Assembly: GCA_018806915.1 (NCBI GenBank)
Contig: JAGKQI010000034.1
Span: 434,001 to 498,000 of the forward strand
DNA from: Phytophthora colocasiae
Taxonomy: Eukaryota; Oomycota; Peronosporomycetes; Peronosporales; Peronosporaceae
DNA length: 64,000 nt
Direction of reading: 5' to 3'
Part shown: positions 34,184 through 45,900 of the stretch, in pieces
How positions within the stretch are numbered: the stretch's first letter is position 1
How the letters are laid out: each line of letters begins with the position of its first letter
Translations under genes and position numbers: made by a program
The notes under the pieces: generated by a model
Database searches by the model: none
What the model saw: the letters and a program-made list of their open reading frames with translations, nothing else
What the model was told of the DNA's origin: nothing

Positions 34184-34527
34184 GGTCTTCAGCTAAACTT
34201 CCTTATCCGTGTCCGTGTCCGTGTACTTCTGTAATACAAAACTCATCCGTATGTTCAGTATCCATGCTTTCCGTGTCAATATATAATTCTGTAAACTGTG
34301 CAGTGCTTAGGAACTCAGTAATAGCTCTCATCTGTGTCTGTGTCTGATACAGGCCTTATTGCCCATACTTCTAACTTCTAACGGATAGACCAGTGTTGTC
34401 TAGTGCCAGTATTGCACCATCCCCAGTACAGGATGTCCCCGCTTATGGTTCTTGCCCACTGTGACTAGGCTCGCAAAGTCCACCATTATTGCAAACGTTT
34501 GCCCAGAAAGCCCCTGTATGACCACCA
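34184..34527 (-). other. Element A leader and primer-binding site
   Basis: On the minus strand TGGTGGTCATACAGGGGC (34510-34527) follows the LTR end GCCGACA. The same 18 nt follow the 5' LTR of element D. A short open frame (~42 codons) starts at the LTR/primer-site ATG and ends before gag. No other feature is seen. Confidence 0.7.
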
Positions 34528-35010
34528 TGTCGGCACTAATTCTTTATCGTGCTCAAATTTCCAACTCGAAGGGCGCTTGGGGTCACACGAGCAGGAACTA
34601 GGAACCACATGTCACCAGGAGAACCCGGGAGGACGCTGCCCAGTAGAGACGGCTAGGGAGAAGACATTTTGTAGCAACCACAGACTCGGGGAAGTCCATA
34701 GTTTGTCCTCGTGCTAAACCCGATACAACATGTAATATACAAGTTTGCACCACCCTTCATGAGTTCCAGGTAAGTACTCACAGTCAAGACACTATCGATA
34801 AGCGCCACAACTACGTGGTTGCTAACCACGGTCCCCGCCACACTACCCATGCTGCTCCATCGTCGCACCTCAGAACTCTGCGCCTCCGAACGATTACCAA
34901 AGGGTCCACGCCGACCTGTGCGTCGCAGAACGTGGCCACTCCCTTAATGACCTTCTACTGTTGTTGGGTGGAGCCGAACTCTCCACGCGTGTATTTCCAA
35001 AGCTCCTTAA

Positions 35011-38000
35011 CACCTTCGTTCCGAACGGTACTTGCCTCAGGCGGCTAAGCGCATGTCGTAAGATACGCCATAACAAGTCACTAGATATTTGTATGAGCCA
35101 TCTGTTTGGCTTGCGGGAAGATGAATAAATTATCAACAGGTTTTCCGGTCAATGTCGTAACTCATACCGCATTGTGGTAGAGTAATGGTGGCTCAATGTC
35201 GTAACTAACTCCTATTGTAGTCAACAGCTGATCAGGGACATGCACTTCTACGCAACTCATTCCAGAAAACGAGCAAAAGCAGGTACGTTGGCTCAACAAT
35301 CTTGTATTCAATTGCACGAAACTTACCACTCATCACATGACACGCAGCCTACCAGACGATGCCTCCCCACCACTTTCTTCATTGTCGCCATCATCGCTTT
35401 CCTCACCCTCGCTCCTGCCCTCGCGCCGAAGCTGGAGCTCGCGCCGGGTTTTCTTCCGCTTTCCAGCGTTCTGGCCTGACCGCCTCAACACGACGCGCTT
35501 CCTGTTGGTCGGGATATCCTGCCCGGCCCCGAAGTCATCATGCCAGATGTCATAGCACGTCTTGGCAACGCCCTTGTACTCCCGCCGGAACTTATTGCAC
35601 AGCCAGCACTTCGCGTCGTCCACCGAACATCTCTCACAATAGTACGTAGTTGCATACGACTTCTTCTTCTCTGTCCGCAGAAGCGCACAGACCTTACATG
35701 ACCGTTGGCGCCTCTTCTGAACGCCGCTAACAGTTACCCAATCTTCTGACTGTTGAAGTGCGTGTGCTAGGGCGGACGGGTGTGCGCCTTCTTCTGACTT
35801 GACGAAGGCGGTGTTGCTTGAACACCTGCAAAGTCCTCAGCCTTGACCTGCAGGAGCTGATTCTGGAGGACTGCGAACCACTCGGACCTCGGCATGGCGA
35901 CTGTGCCCTTGATCTTGGCCGCTGCCTTGTGCGTCTGGAACGCGTTCACTAGCGCGAGATCGAGAAACCCCAAAAATAGCCCTTTGTAATACTTCTGAAA
36001 GCGGGTTGACATTTGCAGCGAATAAGTCTGGAGGCGGAGCTGGTCGTGGCGATCCACTCCGCCCATCCAGTTCTGATAGTCGTTGACGGACTGCGGACAC
36101 CCCACTTGCAGAGCGCCCACACGCTTGACCTTCCTTTCGATCGTGGACGGTGTCATGACGGAGCCCGTGCAGAGATAGTAAACGGGCTTCCTGTCCCACC
36201 AGAGACAGGAGGTCATGCAGGGCACAGCGACAGAGCGCGAAAAGAGGAATGTGCCACGGGAAATGCTAGCTGGCCGCGTCTTGCTCTTGGACTGGATGGC
36301 CTTGTTGAATCCCAAGCGGTTCGTCTGGATGGTCCCAACCACGTAAACGTTCATCTTGAGTAGCTCCACCGCCAGAAGAATGGACGAGTAGAATCTGTCG
36401 ACGACAACAGCGTGCCAGTGGTGACGCGACTCAGGGGTAAATGCAGCCTTTAGGTTGCGAAGTACAGCTGCGGCTCCTGTCTTGAAGTCAATTCCGTTAT
36501 GAGATCCATCAATGCTGTTTCGCTTGCCTACGTAAACTTCAAATCTAAGAAACAGTTACGACATAAAGATATGTTAGTATCTGCTGAATACCGTCAGTTA
36601 CGACATAGAAAAAGTGACAAAAAATACCTGTGACAGTAAGCGGTCTTCGCGTCACACAGCATAAATAGTTTAGAGCCGTACCGGTGCGGCTTGTCCGACA
36701 TGAACATGCGAGTGGGTTGCGCCTCGATGTCGCAGGCAGGACGCCTTCATCGAAGGAGAAGACGGCCGGAAGAGTCCAGCCCGACAAAAAGCGCTCTTGA
36801 ATCTTATCAGCGACTGGACGCAGCTTCCACAGCTTATCGCGTCCATGATCTACGGTATTGTCTACAAAGTGGAGGTCACGCAGGATGTTTTGGCAGCGGT
36901 CACGCGTCATGTACCGGCCGAACAACCCGGCCGGAATAGCACCGTCCTCAACCAGCGTCCAATGCGCAGCAAAGCGCCTCCTCTGAGGGCACATCATCCG
37001 AGCCACCAGAAGCCCAACTACATGAAGGATCTCGTGAGCTCCGTAGGCTTGCGTTGCCCTCAACCTACGCGCGATTTGCGCTACAGTCTCACGATGACGT
37101 CCTCTCTGCCGTGCAGCCATCTTTTCTGCTCGTTTGTCCACCTGCTGAAGGCAGTAGCGGTTAGTCTCGTTAGCGATCGAGACCCACAGCGTTTTTGGGA
37201 CGAAATACAGTAACGTCAGGAGTGGCGATCGCCACACATCGAGAAGCTCAGCTACAGGTTTTGCCTCCTGTGCACCTAGCCCAGGGTACGAAGGCGCATC
37301 AGTCTCGAACTCCGCGGAGACGGGGGCCCATTCCATCGTCCGCAGAGTATTCTCCCGCTCCACGAGTGCTTCCTTGCTCAAAGAAGTGTCTCCAATGTGC
37401 AGTGACGCGAGGAAAACCTGATCCATTTCCTCCGCGTCACTGTCAGATAGCTCGTCCCCCGTCTCCGTCGTACACATCGCCTCCAGCATCACCGTCATCA
37501 TCAAAATGCCGTCACCTTCGCTCTCGTCGCCAGAGCTGAGGTCCTCGTACTCACTACTATTTTCTTCTTCTGCAGCAAGTTTACATCAGTGTTGGGGATC
37601 GGCTGATTTCTGGTTCGCGGTGGGGAGTAGCGGAGGGAGCGACAGCACGTTCGTCCTCCCTCACTCTCCAGCCCCCGATGCCTCCGACAGCATTTGCAGA
37701 CTTGCTGCTGCGTCTCGATGCTACTCATCTTCACGAAGGTCTCTCTGCGAAAGGTCAAAGGCCCTGGCTACAGCGTTCTGAGAGAGGTCAGGCTCCGATG
37801 CATCCGAGTCCAGACCGAACAACTGCTCCACAGTGCGTTTTGCGACAACAGCACACTGGTGTCGATCTGCGAGGTCGGATGGTGGCATCGTCATTGCCAC
37901 CATCACCTCCACCATCACTACCTACTTCCTCACCAACATGATCGCCTTGTACATGCTCACCAGTGCTGTCGGCTTCACCATCTGAATCGGCTTGCCTTCA

Positions 38001-38477
38001 ATCAGCAGGCCAGATTGGAAGGCAAACTCAACGACTGCGCGCTCACCAACCATCACGTCGTTTTCTGGACTTGTATACGTCCACTCTGTCTGATTCCAGT
38101 GGGCTTCTTTGATGTCCACCCCGCCGCCCGGAGCTGTCTCCAAAGGTGTCCAAAGTCCACATCATGAGCTGCCGCGGCGGGGGCGGCGGAGGTGGCTGAT
38201 TTCAAGCGGCGACTGGAACGCATTCTCGTCAGGCTGCAAATTGTCGAATGAGTGGTGTCCGAGACCATTCCCTCCTCAACCCTCCCCCTGACCCGGTTTT
38301 GTGTAGTTTGTCGCAGAGACCTCTCACAGCTTATATAGTTCAGGTGCCTGCAAAACACTTGATTAAAGTATTGGAAAATGGTTTCTGAGCCATTTTCTAA
38401 TATAAATCGCTGTATGTCGTATAAGACGACATAGCAAAACAGATATGTCGTATTATACGACGTTCGGAACAAAGGTG
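35011..38477 (-). mobile_element. piggyBac-type DNA transposon
   Basis: TTAA is present at 35007-35010 and 38478-38481. The ends are inverted repeats CACCTTYGTTCCGAACG (17 bp, one mismatch). The 3.47-kb body carries a broken piggyBac-like transposase on the minus strand. Both ends also carry several atgtcgta-type subterminal motifs. It sits inside the LTR of element A. Confidence 0.9.
35333..38268 (-). pseudogene. piggyBac-like transposase (DDE_Tnp_1_7 type), several frameshifts, one intron
   Basis: From ATG 38268 leftward. The N-terminal oomycete-type domain (FGHLWRQLRAAGWTSKK, EWTYTSPEND, FGLDSDASEPDLSQNA) is scattered over frames. The transposase core at 37504-35767 shows SFDEG, VVVDRFYSS and NWMGGVDRHDQLR, the acidic-residue regions of this family. 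A C-terminal Cys-rich zinc finger follows (CKVCALLRTEKK, CERCSVDDAKCWLCNKF). A clean GT-AG intron of ~79 nt (about 36548-36626) splits an Arg codon between YCH and FEVYVGKR. Frameshifts lie near 38.08, 36.74 and 35.78 kb, so no active protein is expected. Confidence 0.8.
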
Positions 38478-38892
38478 TTAACTCTCCACAATCGCGCAGA
38501 ATCAGAACTGAGAGATCCGACGGCCAGCCGCACGTCGAAGGGCTCTCCTAGCTACCGTAGTCCCTCTATCACTACACCTATCCTAAGTATAGTGCCTGCC
38601 ACCGTCAGGATCCTCCCTCGGCGACTCCTTGGGTGTCTTCCTAGCCGTCCATTGCCTTGTGTCCACGTCGTCCAGCCTCTCTGGTTCCCTGTGTCCTTGT
38701 GTGTTTCGTGCCGTGTCATTCCTCCCATTGCGATCTTCGAAAGTCGCCGTTCTTCAACTTCAAGGTCTCTGCTATCTTCCTGTAGTCTCCGATTGACTGG
38801 TATCCACTTCACTGTCACTAGTAAGGTCAATAATCACTGACACTCCAAATTGTTCCTCTGAGACTTGCTTTTCACAAATGGTTGGTGACATT

Positions 38893-39717
38893 TGTCCACA
38901 GCTCTTTGTAAAGAAGACTTTCCGACCAAATTTGCGCATTTTGTCACTTGCACCTCATATCTCGTTGTACCTGCAGAGCTGGAAGTCCTTAAACTATTTC
39001 TACGGCGTGAATATGTTGTCGAGGAATCAGTGGAGTATTTTTGTTGCATGGATGATAATGATACACGTTCACTGGTGCGGATAGATTTTGCGTTGGAGAC
39101 GGGAGTTGACGCTGGAGGTGTACATCGCGAATGGTTTTCTCTCGTCACGGAGCTAGTTATCGATGAATCACTGGGCATCTTTAAATGTACAAACCATGCC
39201 CAGACGTATTTCTTTGATATGAATTCGAGACAGTCAATTGGCGTCGAACATCTAGCGTACTATTTTGCTATTGGGCGGCTTGTCGGTCGTGCGCTTCTAG
39301 AGGGTGAAGTCTTGGGTTTTCACTTTGTACCAGCGCTGTTGAAAATTATCCTCGGGATCCCAATTACTTTCTGTGACTATGAAAATTTCGATCCTGTGAC
39401 GTACAAGAGTTTGCTGTGGATGTTGGAACACGATGATGCTGATAAACTTGGATTAGATTTTACAGCTACAACGAGAGACGCAAACGACAAATTGGTGACA
39501 GTCGAGCTTGTTCCGAACGGCGGAGATATCTCTGTGACCGACGACAACAAACATGACTTCGTAGAGCGCTGGTTGCACTACTTCCTCTTGGAAAGTGTGT
39601 CTGACCAGTTGTACGTATTTCTGAAAGGTCTGTACCAAGTGATTCCAAGGCAGATCCTCATACTTTTTGACGCGGAAGAGTTTGACTACGTGCTGTGTGG
39701 CTGCGACTCGATCGATG
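38893..39717 (+). pseudogene. HECT ubiquitin ligase gene 1, 5' piece (N-terminally truncated)
   Basis: Encodes the N-lobe and part of the C-lobe of a HECT domain: EDFPTKFAHFV, VDAGGVHREWFSLV, LAYYFAIGRLVGRALLEG and FDAEEFDYVLCG. It is clearly paralogous to the genes at 50990, 53293 and 55782. In-frame stops lie just upstream; the membrane anchor, zinc finger and WW-like motif of the paralogs are absent because element A abuts at 38842. The 3' end is cut at GATG (39714-39717) by element D; the rest resumes at 49757. Confidence 0.9.
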
Positions 39718-40570
39718 TGTAACAGGATGTCATGCCAGACAGACGCAAACCTGACAGACGAACGATGTGGACGCTTGAAGCACGTCCGTGAGTTGGACAC
39801 GATGGACTGGAAGAGCTGCAGCACGAGTGGGAGAAGTGCTGGCGGTCCCAAGGATGGCGAACGACAGAAGCGCAAGCCAATGAGTGTGGCCGCCTTCTAC
39901 GAGTACGTGTACGGGAGCACGGAAGTGCACGACGAGGTGGCGGAGCAGTGGTGCGATGATGGGTCGAGCCAGCTGCGAGCTGCTGGATACCGTGAGAGTG
40001 GGATACCGGAGACCTTGAAGAACGGGGAACCGGCCGATGAAGGAAGAGCCAAAGGGCTCACTTCGAAATTTGCACTGGAAGGGCGAATTGAGAAACGGGA
40101 GCTGGAAGGCTCGCAACGAAACGAACGACTGAGGGAAGCACAAGGCTTCAAACGGCGGTGACGAGCGGTGAGAACTGGGCGGGCAGCGAACGGGACTGGG
40201 CGACGACTTGGAAGGCGGCGGCGACTGGAAGTGCTTCAGTGAGTACTCCGACTGCTGTGTAAGCGACTTCACGTCACCTGGAGGGTCTCAACGGTGTCGG
40301 CGGGCTCAGGACGAACTGTGAGGAGCTGACGGACGAAGGTTTGGCAGTGTGTGAGACGAACGAACGAAACGAACGAAAGTAGGCATTAAGAGTAGTGTCT
40401 ATTCAATAAATAGGGTCGCAGCACGAAGCTACGGGCCCGGCGCAGCAACAAGTGGTTGCTGTCGGCCAGAAGGTGTTAAAGTTAAATCTATACGAAGTGA
40501 ACGGGACGCAGAAGCCAGGAGCAATACGACTTGCTCAACGTGCCGGGCAAGATAAAAGGCAAACGCTACA
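39718..40570 (+). repeat. 5' LTR of element D
   Basis: 853 bp, TG...CA, paired with 48904-49756. It is followed at once by primer-binding site TGGTGGTCATACAGGGGC. The open frames in it (e.g. MSCQTDANLTDE onward) occur in both LTRs and I do not call them genes. Confidence 0.95.
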
Positions 40571-42948
40571 TGGTGGTCATACAGGGGCAACTTCGACGAA
40601 TGACGAGACAAATGACGAGTACGAGAACGGCACTAACGGTAACAAAAGAGAGAAGAGCTTCGAGAGCACGGAGTACACGAGTCCGACGTAGCGCCGAGAA
40701 GAAGACCGAGGACAACGACGCGAGCGAAGATAACCGTGAACCGGACGACAACGAGGAGAAGGCGTCACCCACACCCTCCCTTCCTACGACGAATAGTCAC
40801 ACGGCGACCGGCACTAACGAAGATACGACTGTTGGTGGAGAGCCGCTTGGAGATGAAGATCCAGCAGCAGTTGTCGAGGGAGAAGATCGACCGGCACCAG
40901 CGGAGGAAACCCAGCGAGCGGGAGGAATGGAACCACGGGGACGAGGAGCTGTGGCAGCAGCACGAACTTCTAGTGATCTCGATAACGCCGGCGAAATGGA
41001 CCTCCAAGAGTTGGGAGAGGCTCTAAGGAAGATGTACGATCGGGTGTGTACACTACAACGCGAGCGTACACCAGAAGCAAGGGTACCGCAACTGGATGCC
41101 AACGAGCGACGTGTGGTGGAGGAATTACCGCACGACTATGATGAACGTGCCGGATACGGGCGTGACGAGCGGCCTCGTCATCAGGACGATGAAGACAGCG
41201 ACGACGGACGACGAGCACCACGGCACCCCGAACAGGAACGAGAAGCACCGAAACGAGCAGTACGCCGGCACCACGACGATGACGAACACCGAGACCATGG
41301 ACGACGACACGAGAACGAGCAAGGACGACGCGGACGTCGGTCCCGAAGCGAAGCACGACGGCAAGGAGAGCGTCGGAGGCATCACGACCCACATCCAGTA
41401 CGACGACGGATACAAGGGAATGGCGATCCTTCAGGCGACGACAGCTCCGACGACTCTGAATGGGAACGTGGTGGACCGCCCAGCGACGATGGAAGCAGCA
41501 GTGATAGCAGTTCCGAAACCAGTAGTGGAAGTTCCAGTGACGAGAGCGACCGAAGCAGATCACGAAGCGCGCGAAGAGAACGTGAACGACGCGAGGAACG
41601 GCCTGACCGCCAAAGACGCGAACGACGTGAACGACGAGAACGACGCGACCGCCGGGGAAGACGCGACCGGTATGAGCAACGAGGACGGCACGGGCAACAT
41701 GAGCAACGCGAACGGGAAGAACGGCGACGGCGAGCTACGCAACGGAGCATCAAGGACTTGGAGCTTCCAGTGTTCACGCCAGAGTCGGGCATCTCGGTCT
41801 CGACATGGATCGATCGAATCGACCTTGCACTTGAAGGAGCACGAGAATCTGGACGTGGCGACTGGTCCGACAAGGCCTTGTACTTCATCTTAGGCAACAA
41901 ATTGGCTGAGAACGCGGCACGATGGTGGGTCAACCGAGATCGAAGGACGCCAGCACGAGAACGCACTTGGACGCATTTGAAGAGAGGTCTACTGCAGAGA
42001 TACGCGCCACCACAAAACTTGGAGGATGCCGAATGGAGAGTGAACACGCGGATGATGATAGCCGGCGAGTCGTACGCAGACTATGCGGCTGGATTGCGAG
42101 AAGCAGCCGACAGAAATCCAGTGGAAGAGAGAGTCTTCCTGGCTCAATTCTATAGAAACTTGGACCGGACGACAAGACAGTTGGTCAAGCAGCCACCAGT
42201 TCCGAAGACGCTGGAGAAGGCAGTGAAGAAGGCGACCCAGTTGAGCGACCCGTTGGAGAATGTGGCGCGAGGAATGCATAACATCGGGCAGACGTTCCCA
42301 GCTGCGCATGCGACGCATCTGGTGCAGGTGAACGGACCCAGCGGTACGACAGCGATGATCCCAGGTGTCGGTGGAGTGAGCGTTCCCGGAGAAGTAGCGG
42401 GTGCGACAACAGAGACTGGAGGACGAGCAGCGACCGAGACAGCTGAACAATTGGCGTTGTTCACGAATCCCCAAGGCGTGTACAACCGACTCACAGGCAT
42501 GATTCAGAAGATACCGGGCAGACGATGGAACGGACGGTTCTGGGAGCCGAAACCGGCGGGCAAGCCACGTGCACGAAAGAGCGGTGCAAGTGAACCCAAG
42601 CCACCTGCGAAGAAGGCAAAAACCCAAGCGACGGAACCAAGCGGCGGAGAGTCGGATACACCAACGAAGGCAGCGGTAAAGCAGGCTAGTGCGAGTGACG
42701 GTCGACAGAACGAAGCGCGCCCGGAAAACAGCGGTTCAAGAGACAGTAGAGAGTGTCGGCGATGCGGTGGCAAGGGCCATTGGTCAACGCATTGTCCGAA
42801 CGAACCCCGGTGCTTCGCGTGCAACCGCGTAGGTCATTTTGCAAGGATGTGCACGGATAGCGAGGCCAAGGCGCGGAACGACGAGTACATGCGCACACGT
42901 GGAACGAAACCTGTGACCAAGTCGGAAAACGATCAGCGAACGGCGTAG
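40570..42948 (+). CDS. gag: Element D Gag
   Basis: 792 residues if started at the ATG formed by the last LTR base and the first two of the primer-binding site; a later ATG in the same frame is possible. The first half is acidic and then extremely rich in Arg/Glu/Asp and Ser/Asp (blocks such as RRERRERRERRDRRGRR). The capsid-like gag domain follows (ALYFILGNKLAENAARWW, ERTWTHLKRGLLQRYAPP, PVEERVFLAQFYRNL). Two CX2CX4HX4C knuckles lie near the end (CRRCGGKGHWSTHC, CFACNRVGHFARMC). Intact. Pol lies in the -1 frame. Confidence 0.85.
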   Translation: MVVIQGQLRRMTRQMTSTRTALTVTKERRASRARSTRVRRSAEKKTEDNDASEDNREPDDNEEKASPTPSLPTTNSHTATGTNEDTTVGGEPLGDEDPAAVVEGEDRPAPAEETQRAGGMEPRGRGAVAAARTSSDLDNAGEMDLQELGEALRKMYDRVCTLQRERTPEARVPQLDANERRVVEELPHDYDERAGYGRDERPRHQDDEDSDDGRRAPRHPEQEREAPKRAVRRHHDDDEHRDHGRRHENEQGRRGRRSRSEARRQGERRRHHDPHPVRRRIQGNGDPSGDDSSDDSEWERGGPPSDDGSSSDSSSETSSGSSSDESDRSRSRSARRERERREERPDRQRRERRERRERRDRRGRRDRYEQRGRHGQHEQREREERRRRATQRSIKDLELPVFTPESGISVSTWIDRIDLALEGARESGRGDWSDKALYFILGNKLAENAARWWVNRDRRTPARERTWTHLKRGLLQRYAPPQNLEDAEWRVNTRMMIAGESYADYAAGLREAADRNPVEERVFLAQFYRNLDRTTRQLVKQPPVPKTLEKAVKKATQLSDPLENVARGMHNIGQTFPAAHATHLVQVNGPSGTTAMIPGVGGVSVPGEVAGATTETGGRAATETAEQLALFTNPQGVYNRLTGMIQKIPGRRWNGRFWEPKPAGKPRARKSGASEPKPPAKKAKTQATEPSGGESDTPTKAAVKQASASDGRQNEARPENSGSRDSRECRRCGGKGHWSTHCPNEPRCFACNRVGHFARMCTDSEAKARNDEYMRTRGTKPVTKSENDQRTA

Positions 42949-45900
42949 CGGGGATACGGCGTTCGACAGCGAGAAACGGGAACCCCGAGAAGGGTGAAGC
43001 GACTGAAATTGGTGTGAACTGTAATGCGGAACGACGTGGAAACGGCGCGACTGCAGCGCAGGACGAGAAGGTGCTAACGGGCAATGACATAGTCGAGTGG
43101 CGACAGATTATGAGAGACGATGAGATGCTACTCAATCGACTGCAGGCCGAAAAGTACGTGGCGACGTTGAGGCCGGCGATGGCCATGACGCGGTATACTC
43201 GGGCACAGAGAGAGCAGGACGAGCAGAGGTACGCAGCGGGACGGAGACGGCAGACGGACAGTAGCGCAAAGGACCGACGTCAAGCTGGGGAAGGCGCAGT
43301 GACGGCAGTAACTACAGTGACTCCGGTAGCCGAGACCCGAATGACACGAACGAAACGTATGACGGAGGGCACGGCATCGGCGACGAATACGGCAGTAATG
43401 GGGAATACCGACACGAATAAGCTGACCGGCTTCAGGACTCTGGCTACGGACGACGCAAAAGGAAGACCAGCATCGGCAGTGACGGATGACGCTCCAGTGG
43501 ATGCAGTAAAGGACCTGGAGGTACCCCACAGCGAAGGCGTGACAGCAGCGGCGATGAAATTGGGACCCGACCGTGCAGTGAGCGGCAGTGCAGTGGAACC
43601 GACAACTACCGAGAATCCCGATGAATGCAAACGGCCCGTGAAAGCCTCGGAAGTGAATGTTGACAGCGCGACGGACGATGAGAACGACATAGACGATTCG
43701 GAATTGACCAGCGAGTTACTGCGGGCTCGGCAGGCACGGCGACGGAAACGACGGATGGTGAAACGTAGGAAGGCCCGTGAGAAGGAGACGGAGAAGCGTG
43801 CCAAGCGAGACCAAGAGGCCAACCGTAAACGTGAAGCCATAATTCGACAGGTGCGACGAGCACGAGACGTCGAGGAAGCCTGGAAACGATTTAACGAGCG
43901 TGGTAAGGAGACCAGAGTGGAAGACGATGGCGCGACGAACCGAGAAGCGAAGGAACGCGCTCGGGTGAGCCTGGTGAAGCAGTTGAGTCGAAGCGACGAC
44001 CCGCAGCGGAACGAAACGGAGACGGTGGAATACATCGGTGCGGAGGATGGACTACCTACGGCCACGGTGACAGTATCAGGAACCCAGAGAGACGTGAAGC
44101 TGGACAGTTGTGCGAGATATACGATCGCTGGCACGGACTGGATGGCGCTGGGCGACAAGATCTCTGACACGGCGCCGGTAGACTATGTTGAAGGTATCGG
44201 AGGTTTCCTGCTGGACGTTATTGGAGTGTGGAGTTTCGACCTCATCAGTGTATTCGGAGAGCTGATACGCGTGGAAGCGTGCATTGTGGCGGGTTGTACG
44301 GACGAGTTTTTACTGGGAATTGATTTCCTGCAGGCGCGTGAAGCAACGATGGACTTCAGTCGTAACGAAGTACGGTACAATGACGACGGCCGGGCAGTGG
44401 TAATTCCGTTTCGAACGCAGGATGGTGACGGAGGACGCAAAGTGGCGGCAGTGCGTGTTGCTGGAAGGACGAAGATTGCAGCGCGGACGGTAACTCCTGT
44501 AGAAGTGTCAGTGGCAGCCAAGGACGGCATGTTCATCCCGACGAGAAGCACGGGAGCGGTCTTGTTAGCAGCGACGGTAACAACAGCGAAGGATGGTAAA
44601 GCTTGGGTACCTGCCGTCAACGCGAACGATCGACCAGCTACTCTACCTAACAAACGAGAACTTGGAACCTGGATTCCCATGGACGAAGATATGACGATCC
44701 TCGAGGTGAACAGGGAGCTACGGACGGAACGACTGAACAACTGGATGGATGAGTTGGGCGACAGCGAGACGCCACTCAGTAACGAGAAGGACATACATAT
44801 TGGAGTTGAGGAGAAGAATGCACGTGAATTGGTAATGAAGCTTTTGCGGGTCTATCGAGGGCTTTCGAGCAATGAGAGTGACTGTCCACCAGCTACAGCG
44901 TTAAACATACAGCACCACATCGATACGGGCGAGACGGCACCAATAATGCAGAAGAGAAGACGGCAAGCACAAGCGGAGGACCAGATCATCAACGACAATG
45001 TGGAAACGATGTTGAAAGCTGGAGTGATCGAAGAAGGCGATGGAGCTTGGGGCTTCCCGGTTGTGCTGGTGAGAAAAAAGGATGGCGAGGTTCGGTTTTG
45101 TGTCGACTATCGAGCACTCAACAAGGTGACGAAGAAGGACGTGTATCCTTTGCCCCGCATTGACGAGACGTTGGAAGCACTTGGAGGAGCTCTACTCTTC
45201 ACAACATTGGGCTTAAAGGCGGGTTATTGGCAAATTTTAGTGGCTCCGGAAGATCGAGATAAAACAGCATTTACGACAAAGAAGGGTTTGTATCGGTTCA
45301 TCAGAATGCCGTTCGGACTTACGAACGCACCCTCGACCTTCCAGCGGATGATGAATAGTGTATTGAGAGGCTTGACGTGGAGTACGTGTCTGGTGTACTT
45401 AGATGATATAGTGGTTTTCACTCGAGGTGGAATCGAGAGGCACATCGTGGAGTTGGCAACGGTGTTGGAGCGACTGGCGACGGCTGGTTTAACGCTGAAA
45501 CTGAAGAAGTGTCGTTTCGCGATGAGATCCATGGAGTATTTGGGTCACGAGCTGAGCAACGAAGGGGTACGGCCACTCCAAAGATTGATTACGGCGGTGC
45601 AGAACTTCCCTACACCACGAGATGCAGTCGAGGTGAAGAGGTTTGTACACTTGGCAGGTTACTACAGGCGATTCGTGGAGGGCTTTGGTTCCCTAATGGC
45701 CCCAATGACTAAGCTACTACGGAAGAATGTTGAGTGGGAATCGACGGACGCGCAGGTGAACGCGTTCGAGCGAGTAAAGGAAATTTTAACGAGTAAGCCG
45801 TTGTTGGTTTATCCCAACTTTCGACGGGATTTTCGAGTGGTGACGGACGCGAGTCGAGTGGGTTTAGGCGCGTGTTTGATGCAGGATCACGGCAGTGGAT

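Larger units (their letters stand above)
1..38842 (-). mobile_element. Element A: Gypsy LTR retrotransposon, split by B and by a piggyBac-type element
   Basis: Removing element B (3415-30151) and one copy of its CTTC target duplication rejoins a minus-strand Gypsy element: 5' LTR (34528-38842), primer-binding site, gag, protease, then RT-RNase H-integrase running off the left edge. Across the B junction the rejoined reading frame is continuous and aligns with the same region of element D. A and D share an 18-nt primer-binding site and LTRs of about 850 bp, so they are one family. The 3' LTR lies outside the window. The LTR ends directly beside HECT gene 1, whose N-terminal half is missing, so A probably landed in that gene; the other flank cannot be seen. 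Confidence 0.85.
34528..38842 (-). repeat. 5' LTR of element A, interrupted by a piggyBac-type element
   Basis: The plus-strand left edge TGTCGG abuts the primer-binding site; the right edge is CTGACA at 38842, giving TGTCAG/TGTCGG inverted ends. Removing 35011-38477 and one TTAA leaves 844 bp, close to the 853-bp LTRs of related element D. Its partner LTR is outside the window, so the right edge is inferred from the inverted ends and the start of HECT sequence. Confidence 0.7.

Noticed and set aside
37501..37758. Separate small gene between piggyBac fragments
   Set aside because: Its Cys-containing stretch lies within the transposase gene in another frame; better explained as part of the frameshifted transposase or a second intron.
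39727..40161. 145-residue frame in the element D LTR
   Set aside because: Present in both LTRs, but its upstream part differs by context and it matches no family; probably LTR sequence that happens to be open.
42924..42930. GGAAAAC in element D, 15 bases before the gag stop, as a -1 frameshift site
   Set aside because: The gag-frame codons are GAA AAC, so the first tRNA would re-pair poorly (GGA). No clear downstream stem was found. Pol is indeed in the -1 frame, so shifting is possible, but this site is weak.
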